From Acanthosepion esculentum (Eukaryota; Mollusca; Cephalopoda; Sepiida; Sepiidae): DNA of 64,000 nt. The position numbers were made by a program, and so were the translations under genes. Under the pieces are notes generated by a model that made no database searches, had not been told where the DNA came from, and saw nothing but the letters and a program-made list of their open reading frames with translations. Positions 12,046 to 23,145 of this stretch are shown in pieces. Where the stretch lies: the NCBI GenBank assembly GCA_964036315.1, contig OZ038479.1, positions 56,919,246-56,983,245 of the forward strand, read 5' to 3'. The number at the start of each line of letters is the position of its first letter. The first letter of the stretch is position 1.

Positions 12046-13690
12046 ATGCCTATTGTCTTCCAACTGTTTCAGCATTACTTTCAGGTAGTCTTTGAAATGT
12101 TTTTTTGCTGACCTACTGAGTATTCCCCGTATAGGATCCTCTTAGGGCATTCTGATGATATGACCAATTCAGTTGAACTGTTGTTAGATGATAACAGCCT
12201 CAATGCTAGTATATTGGAGAATATTAACATGCAGTATTTGTCCTTGCTATGACTAGCTAATGATGTGTTGAAGGAAGCACATGTGGAAGGTTTCAAGTGC
12301 TGGAATGTGAGCGCTACATGGAGTCCAGGATTCAGAGCCATGCAGAAGGGTGGCTGTGCATATAGCATTGTACACTGAGACTTACTCTAATCATATCACG
12401 TGACCACTACAAAGTAACAGAAAAATAGAGTCCGTCGATCACAACAATGATGTCTACTGGCATTACTGGTTGATAACATTATGTTGATGGCTGCAAAGAC
12501 CAAAGAAGGATGCACATTGCCATCTCCAGGTTGAACTCCAAATGCTGAAACAAGGTGGCAGTGGCCAACACACCAGGCAATCATGATGTTGCTTGGTTTT
12601 GAGTTGAACTAGTTTAAAATCTTTCAATGGCCTGGCAGCCTATTGTCCAACAACTGATGCAATTGGCTATTCTAACTTCCACTTTGGCAGTATTAATATC
12701 ACACTGTTTTAGCATTACTTTCGGGTAGTCTTTGAATTGTTTTTTGCTGACCTACTGAGTGTTTCCCATATAGGATCCTCTTAAGGAGATGGTCTTCAGG
12801 CATCCTGATAATATGAACAATCCATGTGAGCTGTTGTTGGATGATCACAGCCTCTATTGCTTTTGCTGTTGGTACACTGGAGAATATTAACATGAGGTAT
12901 TCAATTGTGCCATGACTATCCAATAATGTGTTGAAGGCTGTGCATGTGGAAGGTTTCAAGTGCTGAAATGATGGAGTTCAGGATTCAGAGCCATACAGTA
13001 TGATAGATATGCATATAGCAGTGTGCATTGAGACCTTTGTGGAGCCGGACAAGTTCTTGTTTAGAAAGACTCAAGCACAAAGTTGCCCAAAAGCTTTTGA
13101 TGATTGATGGATGTGATTTTGAAATTAGTCATCAATCGTGCAAGTGGAGGACTGTACTGTTCCTAGATATGTAACAACGCACTTATTTTGCTCACCACCA
13201 AAATGATGCATCAGTCTGAACAGCTGGCAGAAAACTTCAGTTTTTCAATCATTAATCATAAGGCCAGCCCTTTCTAGGTTCTGTACATAACATCAATGTT
13301 GTATTGCAAGGCTTCATGATGTAGGATTGAATAGGCAGTATCAACAGAATATGTTGGAGATCAAAGTTGATAAAGATTGAAGCCTATACAGTAGGATAGA
13401 TATGCATATAGACAGATGACATCTCCAAGTTGTGAACTTTGACAGCTGAGCAGTGTCTCAGCAATAAGATATTGAATAAGGTTGGTGCTAAATGCAGCCT
13501 GGCTTCATTTTTTCATTGACTTTAAAAGCAATGCCAGCAGATACAATGTATGCATACCTGTTGCAGTGAAAATCTTTGATAATGCCAATGAACTTTAGTG
13601 GGCAACTACATTTAGCAAGAATATGCCAGAGCATATCCTGATTAACTATATCAAAGGCGTTAGATAAACTGAAAGACACAATGTAAGGAT
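12046..13690 (-). pseudogene. Non-LTR retrotransposon reverse-transcriptase remnant
   Basis: The minus strand encodes a decayed reverse transcriptase. Near 13680-13490 a palm-like segment reads SLSNAFDIVNQDMLW, matching the usual (S/T)KAFDTVxxxxLW motif A with K changed to N, followed by an ILAKCSCPLKFI stretch. Further downstream a C-terminal motif with IRMPEDHLLKRILYG is present twice (about 12960-12700 and 12380-12080), so that part is duplicated. Stops and frameshifts are frequent. The endonuclease of probably the same element is at 15000-15665, separated by a SINE and a MITE. Confidence 0.75.
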
Positions 13691-13694
13691 CCCT

Positions 13695-14185
13695 GTGCTG
13701 TACCCTGCATTTTCCCCGAAGTATAGTTGGCCACCCGTATTCGCGGATAAGTGTCTACTACTAGGGTGGCTAGCCAATCCCTATCACAGATGCTTGCTCA
13801 GGCATGTTTGTGCTTATTTAACACCCACAGAGCCAGCCTGTGTTTTTATACTTCAGCCATGCTGAGCAGACTTTAGTTACAGTTTTTGGCAAAGAGTGTC
13901 TTATATAAAGTGATCAACAATTTGAATAAGGCTATCACCCTTGGTCACAATGGCTTGTGATTTCCTGCTAGCACAGCTATTGACAGGCCCCTAAGGGTTC
14001 TGTCTACCCAATTTCACTCCTAAGGCTTAGGTCAACCTGTTGTATGGTTTTCAGGCACTTTCCAAATGTGTCACACGCTGGGATCGACCTCTCCAGTCTG
14101 ATAACATCATGGTCAGAACCCGGGTCTTATGGTCAGAATGCCAACGTTCTAACCACTTGACCATGTGCTCATATAAAACAATCAG
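13695..14185 (-). mobile_element. tRNA-derived SINE, minus strand
   Basis: The minus strand from about 14185 starts with a tRNA-like head: A box TGGTCAAGTGG, then a GAACGTTGGCATTCTGACC stretch, then a B box in CCCGGGTTCTGACC. The body extends for roughly 450 bp. It interrupts the retrotransposon whose endonuclease is at 15000-15665 and whose reverse transcriptase starts near 13690. The right boundary is uncertain. Confidence 0.6.
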
Positions 14186-14421
14186 CAAACTCAGGATTAC
14201 TTGGGCTAACAAAGTTGAGCAACTCATTAAAATGTTCTATCCATCAGTTCAATATTCCTTGTTGATCTTTGATTAAGGTACGTTACACTACCAGTCATTT
14301 TACATGTGACTCAGAGCAGTTTGGGTCTCTGAATGTAACTTGGAGAAGCATTCTTTCATTTTGCTGGAACAGTGTTTACCAAGTGAGGCATTCTGTGCTC
14401 GTGTGCGCTTTAAGTCAAGTA

Positions 14422-14646
14422 TTGGGTTGGTGCATAATTATCAGGCTTTTTTAAACAATATTTATTATGGAGAAAGAAACATAACAATAACATTTAAATG
14501 ATTATTCCAGAGCCTATGATTATCGACGCACATTTTTATAACCTGAAAATAAAATAATATTTTTATTAAAAGAGTAAACCAAACAGCAATTTTTATTAGC
14601 AAATATCTCGCTTACAAAAACGCCTGATAATTATGCACCAACCTAA
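14422..14646. mobile_element. 225-bp MITE with mariner-like termini
   Basis: The terminal inverted repeats are about 25 bp (TTGGGTTGGTGCATAATTAT then CAGGC; right end TTAGGTTGG on the minus strand) with one mismatch. TA flanks both ends (14420-14421 and 14647-14648), the target duplication expected of Tc1/mariner elements. The interior is non-coding and AT-rich, so it is non-autonomous. Confidence 0.85.
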
Positions 14647-14999
14647 TATATAACAAATTGTGACATTGTCATTGACAAACCAATTTTCATGACAGCAACA
14701 AGCTGTGCCAAAAATTGACTTTGTTACAATGTATAAGGAAGAGGAGACACACCTATTCTTCAGTCAACTCTGTACCTGTTCAAGCAATCATTCTCAAACA
14801 AGGATGTTCTGCATCAAAAGCGAGAGCTGTTTGAAGCTCAGAGACATGGGATTGCTTTTGAAAGGAGCATGGTTTAACTGCTCCTTTGTCATTTGTTTCC
14901 TAAATGGTGGGGGCTTGATCTTAAGTTACCTCACAGAATGAATCAGTAGATGAGTATTGCACTGAGTTCCACATAAAGCATAGGTAATCTGGACATCTT

Positions 15000-15665
15000 G
15001 TAGGTTCAAACACTGGGTTCTCAAAAAGTTAATGACATGCCAGTGTTTGGAGTGAGGATAAATCTATGAGATATTGTATTTGTCAGGTGAAGCCAAGAGT
15101 TGGTTACAATAAGATTATCAGTTGTACAAAAATTCATGCATCCTAGTCCATTCTCGTTGGTTTTACCAATACTATGTTTACTGATTATTTCCCTCAAGAC
15201 AATGTGATCTCTTCCTGCTCTAGCATTAATATCTCCCAGAAGAATGGTTTTGTCATTATATGGAACATCTTGAAGAATGGGGTTGTGAGTCTCGTAAACG
15301 TGTCCTTAGCCTCAACACTGGCATAGAAGCAAGATGTATGCAGAATGTCATGAGTTGTTCATTTATCCCAGTGGGAGAGTTGGAGTAGATGTCTGAGGAG
15401 AGACATTTTGATGACAAGTCTGACACCATGGATGCATGCAGTGTCCACAACCAGTCATTTTCAGATGTGGCTGTAGCCTTTGCTAACTTCAGTCAGTGGA
15501 TCTTCAACAGCAAACAGTTTTCACTAAGAGCAGGAATGTCAATACTATACCAGGCAAAGTCAACTGATATATGTGCCATGTGTCATCAAAGATGGTGACT
15601 AGAAGAAGAGTTGGTGTCCTGAAGAGTTCAAATGTTCCAGGCGCCTAGACTTAATATGGTGTCAG
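15000..15665 (-). pseudogene. Non-LTR retrotransposon APE-type endonuclease remnant
   Basis: Read on the minus strand, a decayed endonuclease shows the motif ILLGDINARAGRD, typical of the GDFNA motif of APE-like endonucleases, then NGLGCMNFC, TNSWLHL and an FILTPNTGMSL stretch corresponding to the usual conserved C-terminal blocks. Upstream parts have several stops. Order and strand fit the same element as the reverse transcriptase at 12046-13690. Confidence 0.75.
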
Positions 15666-17419
15666 TTTTGTGGTGAGCACTTACTGTATTGACAGTTCAA
15701 TAATAATACCACTTGAGACTACAAATTAATACTGAATTTTGAAAGAAAAATTTTATAATATATCTTATAGATAAAAGCAATTAATAAAATTGAAAAATAA
15801 TTATAATTTCTGTCCAAATTTCTGAAATGAGGAGTTATTATTTGCATTTGGACTCTTTTTCTCATCATTGCTGCTGTTATCACAATAACAAAACGAGGAC
15901 AATAGCCCTAATGTAAGTACTGGAAATAATAATTGTAATGAGTAAATGAATCAGTGAACTGCTTTTTAATCTTTTTTTTCCCATTTTCTATATTATTCAG
16001 TGTAAGAAATTCAAAATTGTTATAACTTTCATGACATTTAAATATTCATAGGCTTTGTTTTGACTTCCTCTATGGAAACAAGTTTGTTGATTGTGTTAGG
16101 TTTGGTGTGATGTATTTGATTGGGATTACAAGTATGACAAGTAAGGGAAGGGTTATAGGACACGTACTGTTTGATATTTGAACATGTTGACAAGTAACAA
16201 CAAGAAAATTGATTAGCAGGAGCCAGAGATTCATGACTTTTCTAAAATGAACAAAGCAGACTTGATTAGAATTTAAACTCTTCATGCCTATTCAAATTTC
16301 TGCACTGAAATACAGTCCTACCTTTTGATAACAGTTCTAGGCACCTTCCTCCAGTGTGTCCCCTATCAAGATGTATGACAGTGTCAAAAATATTATACAC
16401 CTTGACTGGAGTCAGTCATAAATGTTGTAAATGCTTGGCTTCAGCCAGTCAAACCGGAAGGTAAATCTGGCACGGCTATCGGCACAGTCACACTTGACAC
16501 GATTTACCATTTAATTTTTAATTATAAAGTAATATATATGAACATCTCTTCCCATTATTATATGAATCACCCAATCTATAGTATTGAGTTTAATAAATGT
16601 TAAGCAGAATTTCTCCAGAGATTGAGGTTAGGATTTTATAATTAAATGAATTCACTGAGGTAATCACATGAAGCATGTTTACTTGCAAAATTTCAAAACG
16701 AAAGTGTCTGTAAGTAATTTTCGTCATTTATTAATTACTGGAATTTTTACACATAGCCAATGCTTAGTTGATATGTATCAGATTTTGAAAGCCAGGTTTT
16801 TATTTCTTGTCTTTCTTTATTTCTCTAAAAGATTTCCTGGTGCATATTATAATAACTATTTTAAGGTAAAAACCTTTTCATAATATCACTTTCAAAAACA
16901 TCTTTGTATAGAGTTGATACAGATTGATTTTATATCAGAATTTTCCTATTAAAGTTAAAAAGATTTTTTTCATTGTGTTGACATCTCATTGTGATGTTTG
17001 ATTCATATCAACCAACTAACAATTACCAGCTTGAAATCACCATCTTGATTTATACAACTTGTAAAAAAACAAAAATACTTTATTACTTGATATTTGAAAT
17101 TGATTCCTCATTCTCTGTTTCTTAAAGGAACAAAATAAATCTTCACTTAGTGCTTATGCATAAAATCTAATGCTCTTTGACTCATTTCAAAATTCATTCC
17201 TAAATAAATATACAATTTCTTATTGCTATTCACCTTATTTAAATCCTAATCACTCTACTGTTGTCTGTCTTTTATGAAAACTGCATTTGTTTAGAAGTGG
17301 AAAAAAGAATCTGTAAAGAATAATATTTTAGACATTTTAAATTTTTTCACAACAATGCCATTGTGCTTGCATACTGTGTTTCAACTAAACAGGGAATTAT
17401 CTACGATAAGCTTATTGAT
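15666..17419. other. Intron 1, end part; SINE fragment
   Basis: Mostly plain AT-rich intron. About 16240-16330 (AACAAAGCAGACTTGATTAG and downstream) matches 35540-35625 and resembles the minus strand of the SINE head at 29320-29370, so it is an old SINE fragment. No other feature is recognised; the open frames at 16070-16285 and 16668-16883 show no motif. Confidence 0.5.
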
Positions 17420-17891
17420 TTTTCTATTGATTTTTTTCCTGGCTGTTGCATTATTGCAGCTGTGTTGATCTCAACTAGCCTTAATGTATAGCTAAATGTA
17501 TCTGCTGAAATATGAATTGATTTCATGTATTATTCACTGTCTCTGTTAAAATATTTTGTTACTTCTACTTCACAGGTCTTTCGCTGGACAGAAAATCATA
17601 TTCACAAAAACTGTTATTATTGGGAATTTAAATGAAAAAAGACTACACTTCACTTTCCATTAAGAACAGAGAGATATAGCCTGCAATATCCATGTAAAAG
17701 TTGTATATCTACATTTTCAAAAGTATCAAAGTGAACATTGACTTGCAAAAAAATGTACTTTGAGATGTGTGCATTGTCTCTTCTGTAGAGACTTATTGGT
17801 ACATATTAGGAAAATTTGAAAGATGAATTAGAGAAGGTGTGGTCGTGTCAAGTTTGCAAACCATTGTCATTATTTTGATTTAGTGTACCAT
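17420..17891 (+). promoter_or_regulatory. Conserved intron end, acceptor and leader, gene 1
   Basis: The last 150 bp of the intron (CATTATTGCAGC, TGATTTCATGTATTATTCAC, TGTCTCTGTT, then a pyrimidine tract and TTCACAG at 17569-17575) are shared with the other three genes. The exon begins at 17576 with GTCTTTCGCTGGACAGAAAA. The leader encodes a relic GNLNEK segment seen in all four genes, then stops. A degenerate finger (FDLVYH) runs into the chosen start. Confidence 0.7.
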
Positions 17892-19160
17892 ATGGAGAAA
17901 TGCACCAGAAACAAACCATCTACTTGTGGATTTAGTGAGTCAGCTTTTTCTCAGAACACTACGCGAACACATACTGGAGAGAATCCATATTCTTGTCATG
18001 TTTGTGGACATGTATTTTTATGTAAGTCAGATTTGGAGTGCCATAAGCAAAAACATACTGAACAAAAACCATATTCTTGTGATGTTTGTGGTACTGCATT
18101 TTCAAATAAGTCACATTTGAAGGATCATATGCGAACACACACTGGTGAGAAACCATACCCTTGTGATTTTTGTGGATCTGCATTTCGAAAGAAGTCAGAT
18201 TTGGGGCGACATATGCGAACACACACTGGAGAGAAACCATATTCTTGTGAAGTTTGTGGATCTGCATTTACACGTATGTCATATTTGGAACATCATATGC
18301 AAACACACACTGGAGTGAAATCATATTCTTGTGAAGTTTGTGGATCTGCATTTTTACAGAAATCAAAATTGGTGTGCCATATGCAAACACACAGTAAGCA
18401 TAAATCATATTCTTGTGAAGTTTGTGGATTTGCATTTTCACATAAGTCAGATTTGGTGCGCCATATGCGAACACACACTGGAGAGAAACCATATTCTTGT
18501 GAAGTTTGTGGATCTGTGTTTACACAGATGTCACATTTACAGTGTCATATGCGAACACACACTGGAGAGAAACCATATTCTTGCCAAGTTTGTAGGTCTG
18601 CGTTTACACAGATGTCACATCTAGAGTGTCATATGCTAACACACACTGGTGAGAAACCATATTCTTGTGAAGTTTGTGGATCTGCATTTTCACTGAAGTC
18701 ACATTTGGAGGGCCACATACGAACACACACTGGAGAGAAACCATATCAATGTCAAGTTTGTGGATCTGCATTTTCACATAAGTCAGATTTGGTACGTCAC
18801 ATGCGAACACACACTGGAGAGAAACCATATTCTTGTGAAGTTTGTGGATCTGCCTTTTCACATAAGCCATCTCTAGTGTGCCATATGCGAACACACACTG
18901 GTGAGAAACCATATTCTTGTAAAGTTTGTGGATCTGCATTTACACAGATGTCACATTTGGTGTGGCATATGCGAACACACGCTGGAGAGAAACCATATTC
19001 TTGTAAAGTTTGTAAATCTGCATTTTCACAGAAGTCAGATTTGCTGTCCCATATGCAAACACATACTGGAGAGGAACCATTTCAATGTCAAGTTTGTCGA
19101 TCTTCATTTTCACAGAAGTCACATTTGAAGGACCATATGCAAACACATGCTGGTGAGTAA
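17892..19160 (+). CDS. C2H2 zinc-finger protein, 14 fingers (gene 1)
   Basis: Putative nuclear DNA-binding protein of about 422 residues, consisting of little but C2H2 fingers. After a degenerate first finger (ending HTGENP), 14 fingers follow in register, each C-x2-C-x12-H-x3-H with a [14 protein letters not shown] start and TGEKP-type linkers. Residues at helix positions -1, 3 and 6 vary (for example C/D/C, N/H/D, K/D/R, R/Y/H, Q/K/C, H/D/R, Q/H/C), while position 2 is nearly always S. Fingers 7, 8 and 12 have Met at position 1. No KRAB, BTB, SCAN or ZAD domain is visible. I start at the first ATG in frame (17892); a GTG three codons earlier is an unlikely eukaryotic start and an in-frame stop lies at 17829. 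Translation ends at TAA in the linker after finger 14, and further fingers follow. It is probably spliced to the module at 5058. Confidence 0.9.
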   Translation: MEKCTRNKPSTCGFSESAFSQNTTRTHTGENPYSCHVCGHVFLCKSDLECHKQKHTEQKPYSCDVCGTAFSNKSHLKDHMRTHTGEKPYPCDFCGSAFRKKSDLGRHMRTHTGEKPYSCEVCGSAFTRMSYLEHHMQTHTGVKSYSCEVCGSAFLQKSKLVCHMQTHSKHKSYSCEVCGFAFSHKSDLVRHMRTHTGEKPYSCEVCGSVFTQMSHLQCHMRTHTGEKPYSCQVCRSAFTQMSHLECHMLTHTGEKPYSCEVCGSAFSLKSHLEGHIRTHTGEKPYQCQVCGSAFSHKSDLVRHMRTHTGEKPYSCEVCGSAFSHKPSLVCHMRTHTGEKPYSCKVCGSAFTQMSHLVWHMRTHAGEKPYSCKVCKSAFSQKSDLLSHMQTHTGEEPFQCQVCRSSFSQKSHLKDHMQTHAGE

Positions 19161-19560
19161 CCATATTCTTGTGAAGTTTGTAGATCTGCATTTTCTTGTA
19201 ATTCATATTTGGCATGCCATATGCAAACACACACTGGAAAGAAAATATATTTCTGAATTGGAATTTTCACGGCAGTCAGATTTGGAGTACCATATACAAA
19301 CACACACTGGAGAATAACCATATACTTGTGAAATTTGTGGCTCTGCATTTGCAGGTGTGTCAAATTTAGAGTGTCGTATACAAGCACATACAGGAGAGAA
19401 ACTATATTGTGACATTTGTGGAAGTACTTTTACAAAGCGGATTTGCTTATAGGACAAACAGAAGACAAACTAGAGAAACCATATTCTTGTGATGTTTGTG
19501 GATTTGTATTTTCATATCAAAATTGATACGCAACATGTGGAGACACATAGGATAGAAAAA
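19161..19560 (+). pseudogene. Decayed zinc fingers 3' of gene 1
   Basis: Directly after the TAA, the same frame encodes one complete finger (CEVCRSAF start, HMQTHTGKK end), then a stop. After a deletion and frame change, two or three more damaged fingers can be read up to about 19450 (for example FSRQSDLEYHIQTH and [14 protein letters not shown]). The stop closing the gene and another at the next linker both replace the Lys codon of TGEKP (AAA to TAA). Confidence 0.8.
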
Positions 19561-20783
19561 CATATCTATGTTAATTTTGTAGATGTCTGTAAAAAAGTCA
19601 AATATGCTGCATTATTTTCAAATCTCAACCAGAAAGAATCACTTTCCTTCTGAAATTTGTATGACAACATTTTTGAGCTGCACAGAGAAAAGGAGTCTTA
19701 TTCATGATGGGTGTTGGGCTCTGCATTTGCACACTTATCATATATTATCCAGTATGTCCAAACACACACTGATGAATGATGTTTTGCAAATGTTATGTAT
19801 TTTTAAAAAAATTGACTAATTCTTACTAATAAGATATCACATGAATCAAATAAAATCATATATTCATGTATCAGACAAATATGAATTTTGAATTATTTTC
19901 TACGTGGACTATATCAGAAACATTCCTTTTTCAGATCTGTCAATATATTAAAACATTTGGGATTCAGTATATGCAAAGATCCACTGATGAGAAGTGTATG
20001 CATGATATTTTACAATTATTATCGATTTGAATAAAACTTGTTCTGATTCTCAAGATTTCGTCAGCAAATAGTCTGTCAAAAAATTTATACATGCAAACAA
20101 AACAAATCAAGAAAACTTGGGGGGTGCTTTTTGTACATAAATGAAATAAAGTCATGTTCCTAAATCAGGTTAATATGGATTTTGATTTATTTTATTTGTG
20201 GAAAATAGTAGCCAGATTCATTTTCATGGATTTCAATATATTAAAACATTGGAGATATTAGTGTGAATTGAAGAAAAATGATCTTAATCAGTATTTAAAC
20301 TCTTCTCCCTGATCTTGTTTACATTTTGTTTTATTTTACAGGTTGGTTATGAACCATTTTTTTCATTTCGTGCAATGAAGCATGTCCAGTTGGTAATTTT
20401 CATTTGATTGATTCAAATATGATTCTCTTTTGGATGTTATTTTCATAAGTTTAATGCATTTTGGATATTTTGAGCATCACTGATGTTGTAAAATATTGCT
20501 TTTTATGTGCAGTTGTTAATTTTAGTCTGATTGTCAAAAGATGAATAGAGTTTTCTGTATCTGAATTCCCATCATCTAAAGTTTAAATATCACCAGCAAT
20601 GAATAATTCAAAACAAGAGACAGCAAGTGCAAATAAACATATATGCACAAACATAGACATTTTGACATTAGGTTTAATATTTATCAAACCACCCATTATC
20701 GATTAAAAAGTGAAAAATTAAAAAATCTTTTAAACATTTCACATATTGAATGGGGATATGTTTCAAAGGCATTTATGAAACAT
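19561..20783 (+). other. 3' UTR and spacer of gene 1
   Basis: More finger traces fade out by about 19800. A poly(A) signal AATAAA lies at 20145-20150 in a context (ACATAAATGAAATAAAGTCA, CAGGTTAATATG) that recurs after genes 2 and 4. Downstream to 20783 no gene is recognised. Confidence 0.6.
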
Positions 20784-20869
20784 AGTCAGACATTGTGAAT
20801 ATCTGTAAGAAAATAAGACATGAATTGGTCCCTGCCACTGAAACCTTCTAAGAATGAATGTAACTTTTT

Positions 20870-21475
20870 TTTTTTTTATTCAGAATCACCCCAAGCAAGG
20901 CAGTAATATGACTAAAAGACAAGGGGTTACAGATTGTAGAAGAATTAGGAACAGAAGCAATAATGATGAGCAGAAAGAGAAGTGAGTAATCAGAAGGACA
21001 GTACATAGCAATTGGCATTGCATTTAAATTTTTGCAGAAAAAAGATGGCTAGACAGCATGAGCCAGAAGGGAGTTCCACAAGTGAGAAGTGTGGGGAAAG
21101 AAACTCTCAGCATAGAATTTATGGCTACATCTAGCCAGTTCAACTGTAAATTGATGAGATCTTGACACCAGTCTAGTGCTTTGCTCAAATTCAAAAACTC
21201 TAGGTACCATAGAGAAGAGCTCATCCAAATAGTTACCATGAAATTATTTCTAGAAAAGACATAGAGAAGCAGTCTTATGATGGTGTGAAAGTAACTGGAG
21301 CTTAACAATCAGATCAGGACCAATAATAATGCAGATTCTTCTTTGGATCTTATCAATGAGCTCAAAGTAAATGGCAGGGACGTTGGACCATATGTGGCTG
21401 CAATATTCTAAGCATGGATGAATGGTAGACTTATAGATATGTATCTTATACAGAATCAAGAACAGTGTAGAAAAG
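20870..21475 (-). pseudogene. Non-LTR retrotransposon ORF2 C-terminal fragment, duplicate
   Basis: Near-identical to 3590-4190: the minus strand has LEYCSHIW, IQRRI and, after the same frameshift, the SRSHQF region. It was carried along by the segmental duplication rather than inserted independently. Confidence 0.75.
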
Positions 21476-22338
21476 AGGATATAACTTGGGTGTTTAGGGA
21501 ATTAAATTTTATTTCTTGGGTGATTACCACCCACAGATGTTAATCACAGGTGGCACGATATTTGAAAGTTTCTTCCCATTTTCCCTTTGACGTTTGGAGC
21601 AGCTAGACACATTTCCTTTCACTTTGATAGATACGAATTAAACAAGTACTTCAAAGACACAAACTGAAGATTGTATTGAACTGTTCATAACATCTGCTTT
21701 GTTTCTTCTTTTTATCCTTCTCGAACATGTCTTGTTCATACATTTATTAATTACTATTTGTTTGAATTCCCCGTTTTGTGACCTTTCAGGCACGCATAGT
21801 CTGACAATATATTTTGTGGGACAGATGTGACAGGACACATAAAATGATAATAATTCCTGCAACATTTGAAATTTTTTCTAAGAAAATAAACTGCTCGCTA
21901 TCCAATTCATTGATGATGTGCTGAAAAAATCATTAAAATCAAATAATACCCTGATTTTTGGTAAATTTTTAAAAACAGATTAGTCAGTTTTGGTTTTTTT
22001 TCCGTTTATTTGTATAAAAAAAAATAGAGATGCATTTTCTTGGAATAAATAAAAAAAAGAATAAATAGAGCAATGTGTTTCTTTTTATTTTGCTCCATTG
22101 ATCATGTTTATTTCTATGTTATTTATGTCAGAAAGTATTTTCAATATTATTTAGGATTATATTTACTGTATATCATTTGGTTTCAATAAAATTTGCATTT
22201 AATATAAAATTCCAAAAAATGTCATATTGGTCACCGTGTTGCTAGCACTGGCAGCGTCTGTGGCCATGAAGAAACGTAAATGCATCTACTTTTAAAATAA
22301 CATTTCTCTAAGTACCAAGAATTCTCAGGATTTTAAAC

Positions 22339-22771
22339 ACAAGGAACCCAATCTTGGCTAACACCGTTTAGTTTTTTTCGGCTTTCGTAATCATACAAAA
22401 TATTTTCTCGAAAGTAATTTCCTGTTTCTAACTTGCTTTTACTTTTATTAACTCACGGCTATGACTAGCTTGGACCGGCTCTGGTCTGGACCAGCTTGGA
22501 CAAGCTATGACCAGTTTAGACCAGCGGCCCGAGTGAAAACACTCGGGTCCCCACGTTATAATATATAAACTGACCTTGTGTCACAACCTGACTCAGTGGG
22601 GGGTCAAGTAAAAATATCTATTTTATTAACTCATTCTTTGTGACAGTTCGTTTCAACTTCCACCTTGGTTATTTGAACAAACAACATAAAAATTGTGAAT
22701 TTGATGGAATTCATCCCGGTTCTGTTTTTTTTGGGGGGGGGGGGTTCTCGTTGAATTTTCTGATTTGAAAG
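22339..22771 (+). promoter_or_regulatory. Zinc-finger 5' module 2, interrupted
   Basis: Homologous to module 1: starts ACAAGGAACCCAATCTTG and ends TTTGAAAG before the donor GTAAGTGG at 22772. It has lost the two-codon upstream ORF, gained a 165-bp insertion (22456-22620) and a G12 run. No finger exon lies between it and module 3 at 28338, so it is either a dead duplicate or an alternative promoter for gene 2. Confidence 0.6.
22456..22620. mobile_element. 165-bp insertion with 13-bp target duplication and a perfect hairpin
   Basis: Flanked by TTTTATTAACTCA at 22443-22455 and 22621-22633; the paralogous module 1 has a single uninterrupted site (near 5163-5178). The left half has repeated GGACCAGCTTGGAC/GACCAG motifs, followed by a perfect 8-bp stem with a 4-nt loop (CCCGAGTGAAAACACTCGGG). 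A long target duplication suggests retroposition of a small RNA; I recognise no family. Confidence 0.75.
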
Positions 22772-23145
22772 GTAAGTGGAAGTAGAGAAATAATTTTGAT
22801 GAAAAAGAAATCATTACTGACTTGCCTCGCTATTTTTCATATTTTTATTCCCTGTCAGTGATAGTAAAATAAAAAAAATGAAAATAAATTCAGCTATGAT
22901 TTCAATTTCATTGTGTCAGATATTTTGAAGGAATGCGAATATTTTTAAAAGAAATTAGTAAAATTAGTTGGATTTTTTTGTTATTTCGCTTTGAAGTTTT
23001 CATTTCATTTTATTTTTAATTCAATCACAGTAGCACAAAATTTGACTTCGTTTTATGACCTTTTTAAATTAAAAATTTCCCTGTTAATCTTTCTTTAGCA
23101 TTTATAACTGTGTTGGTTTGATGGAGTTTTAAGACGATTTAAAAA

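Larger units (their letters stand above)
20784..23145 (+). repeat. Segmental duplication, copy B
   Basis: Second copy of the block at 3508-5640, in the same orientation. It carries the retrotransposon end, the 5' module and the first intron bases, with an added 165-bp insertion at 22456-22620 and a run of 12 G at 22733-22744. Confidence 0.85.

Noticed and set aside
17926..19457. Several open frames in other phases and on the minus strand over the finger exon of gene 1
   Set aside because: They repeat with the 84-bp finger period and are shadows of the finger code; the same holds at 32702-33514, 43933-44515 and 51534-52202.
22536..22560. Rho-independent terminator (CCCGAGTGAAAACACTCGGG)
   Set aside because: There is no U-run after the stem, and the context is a eukaryotic insertion; described as a hairpin only.
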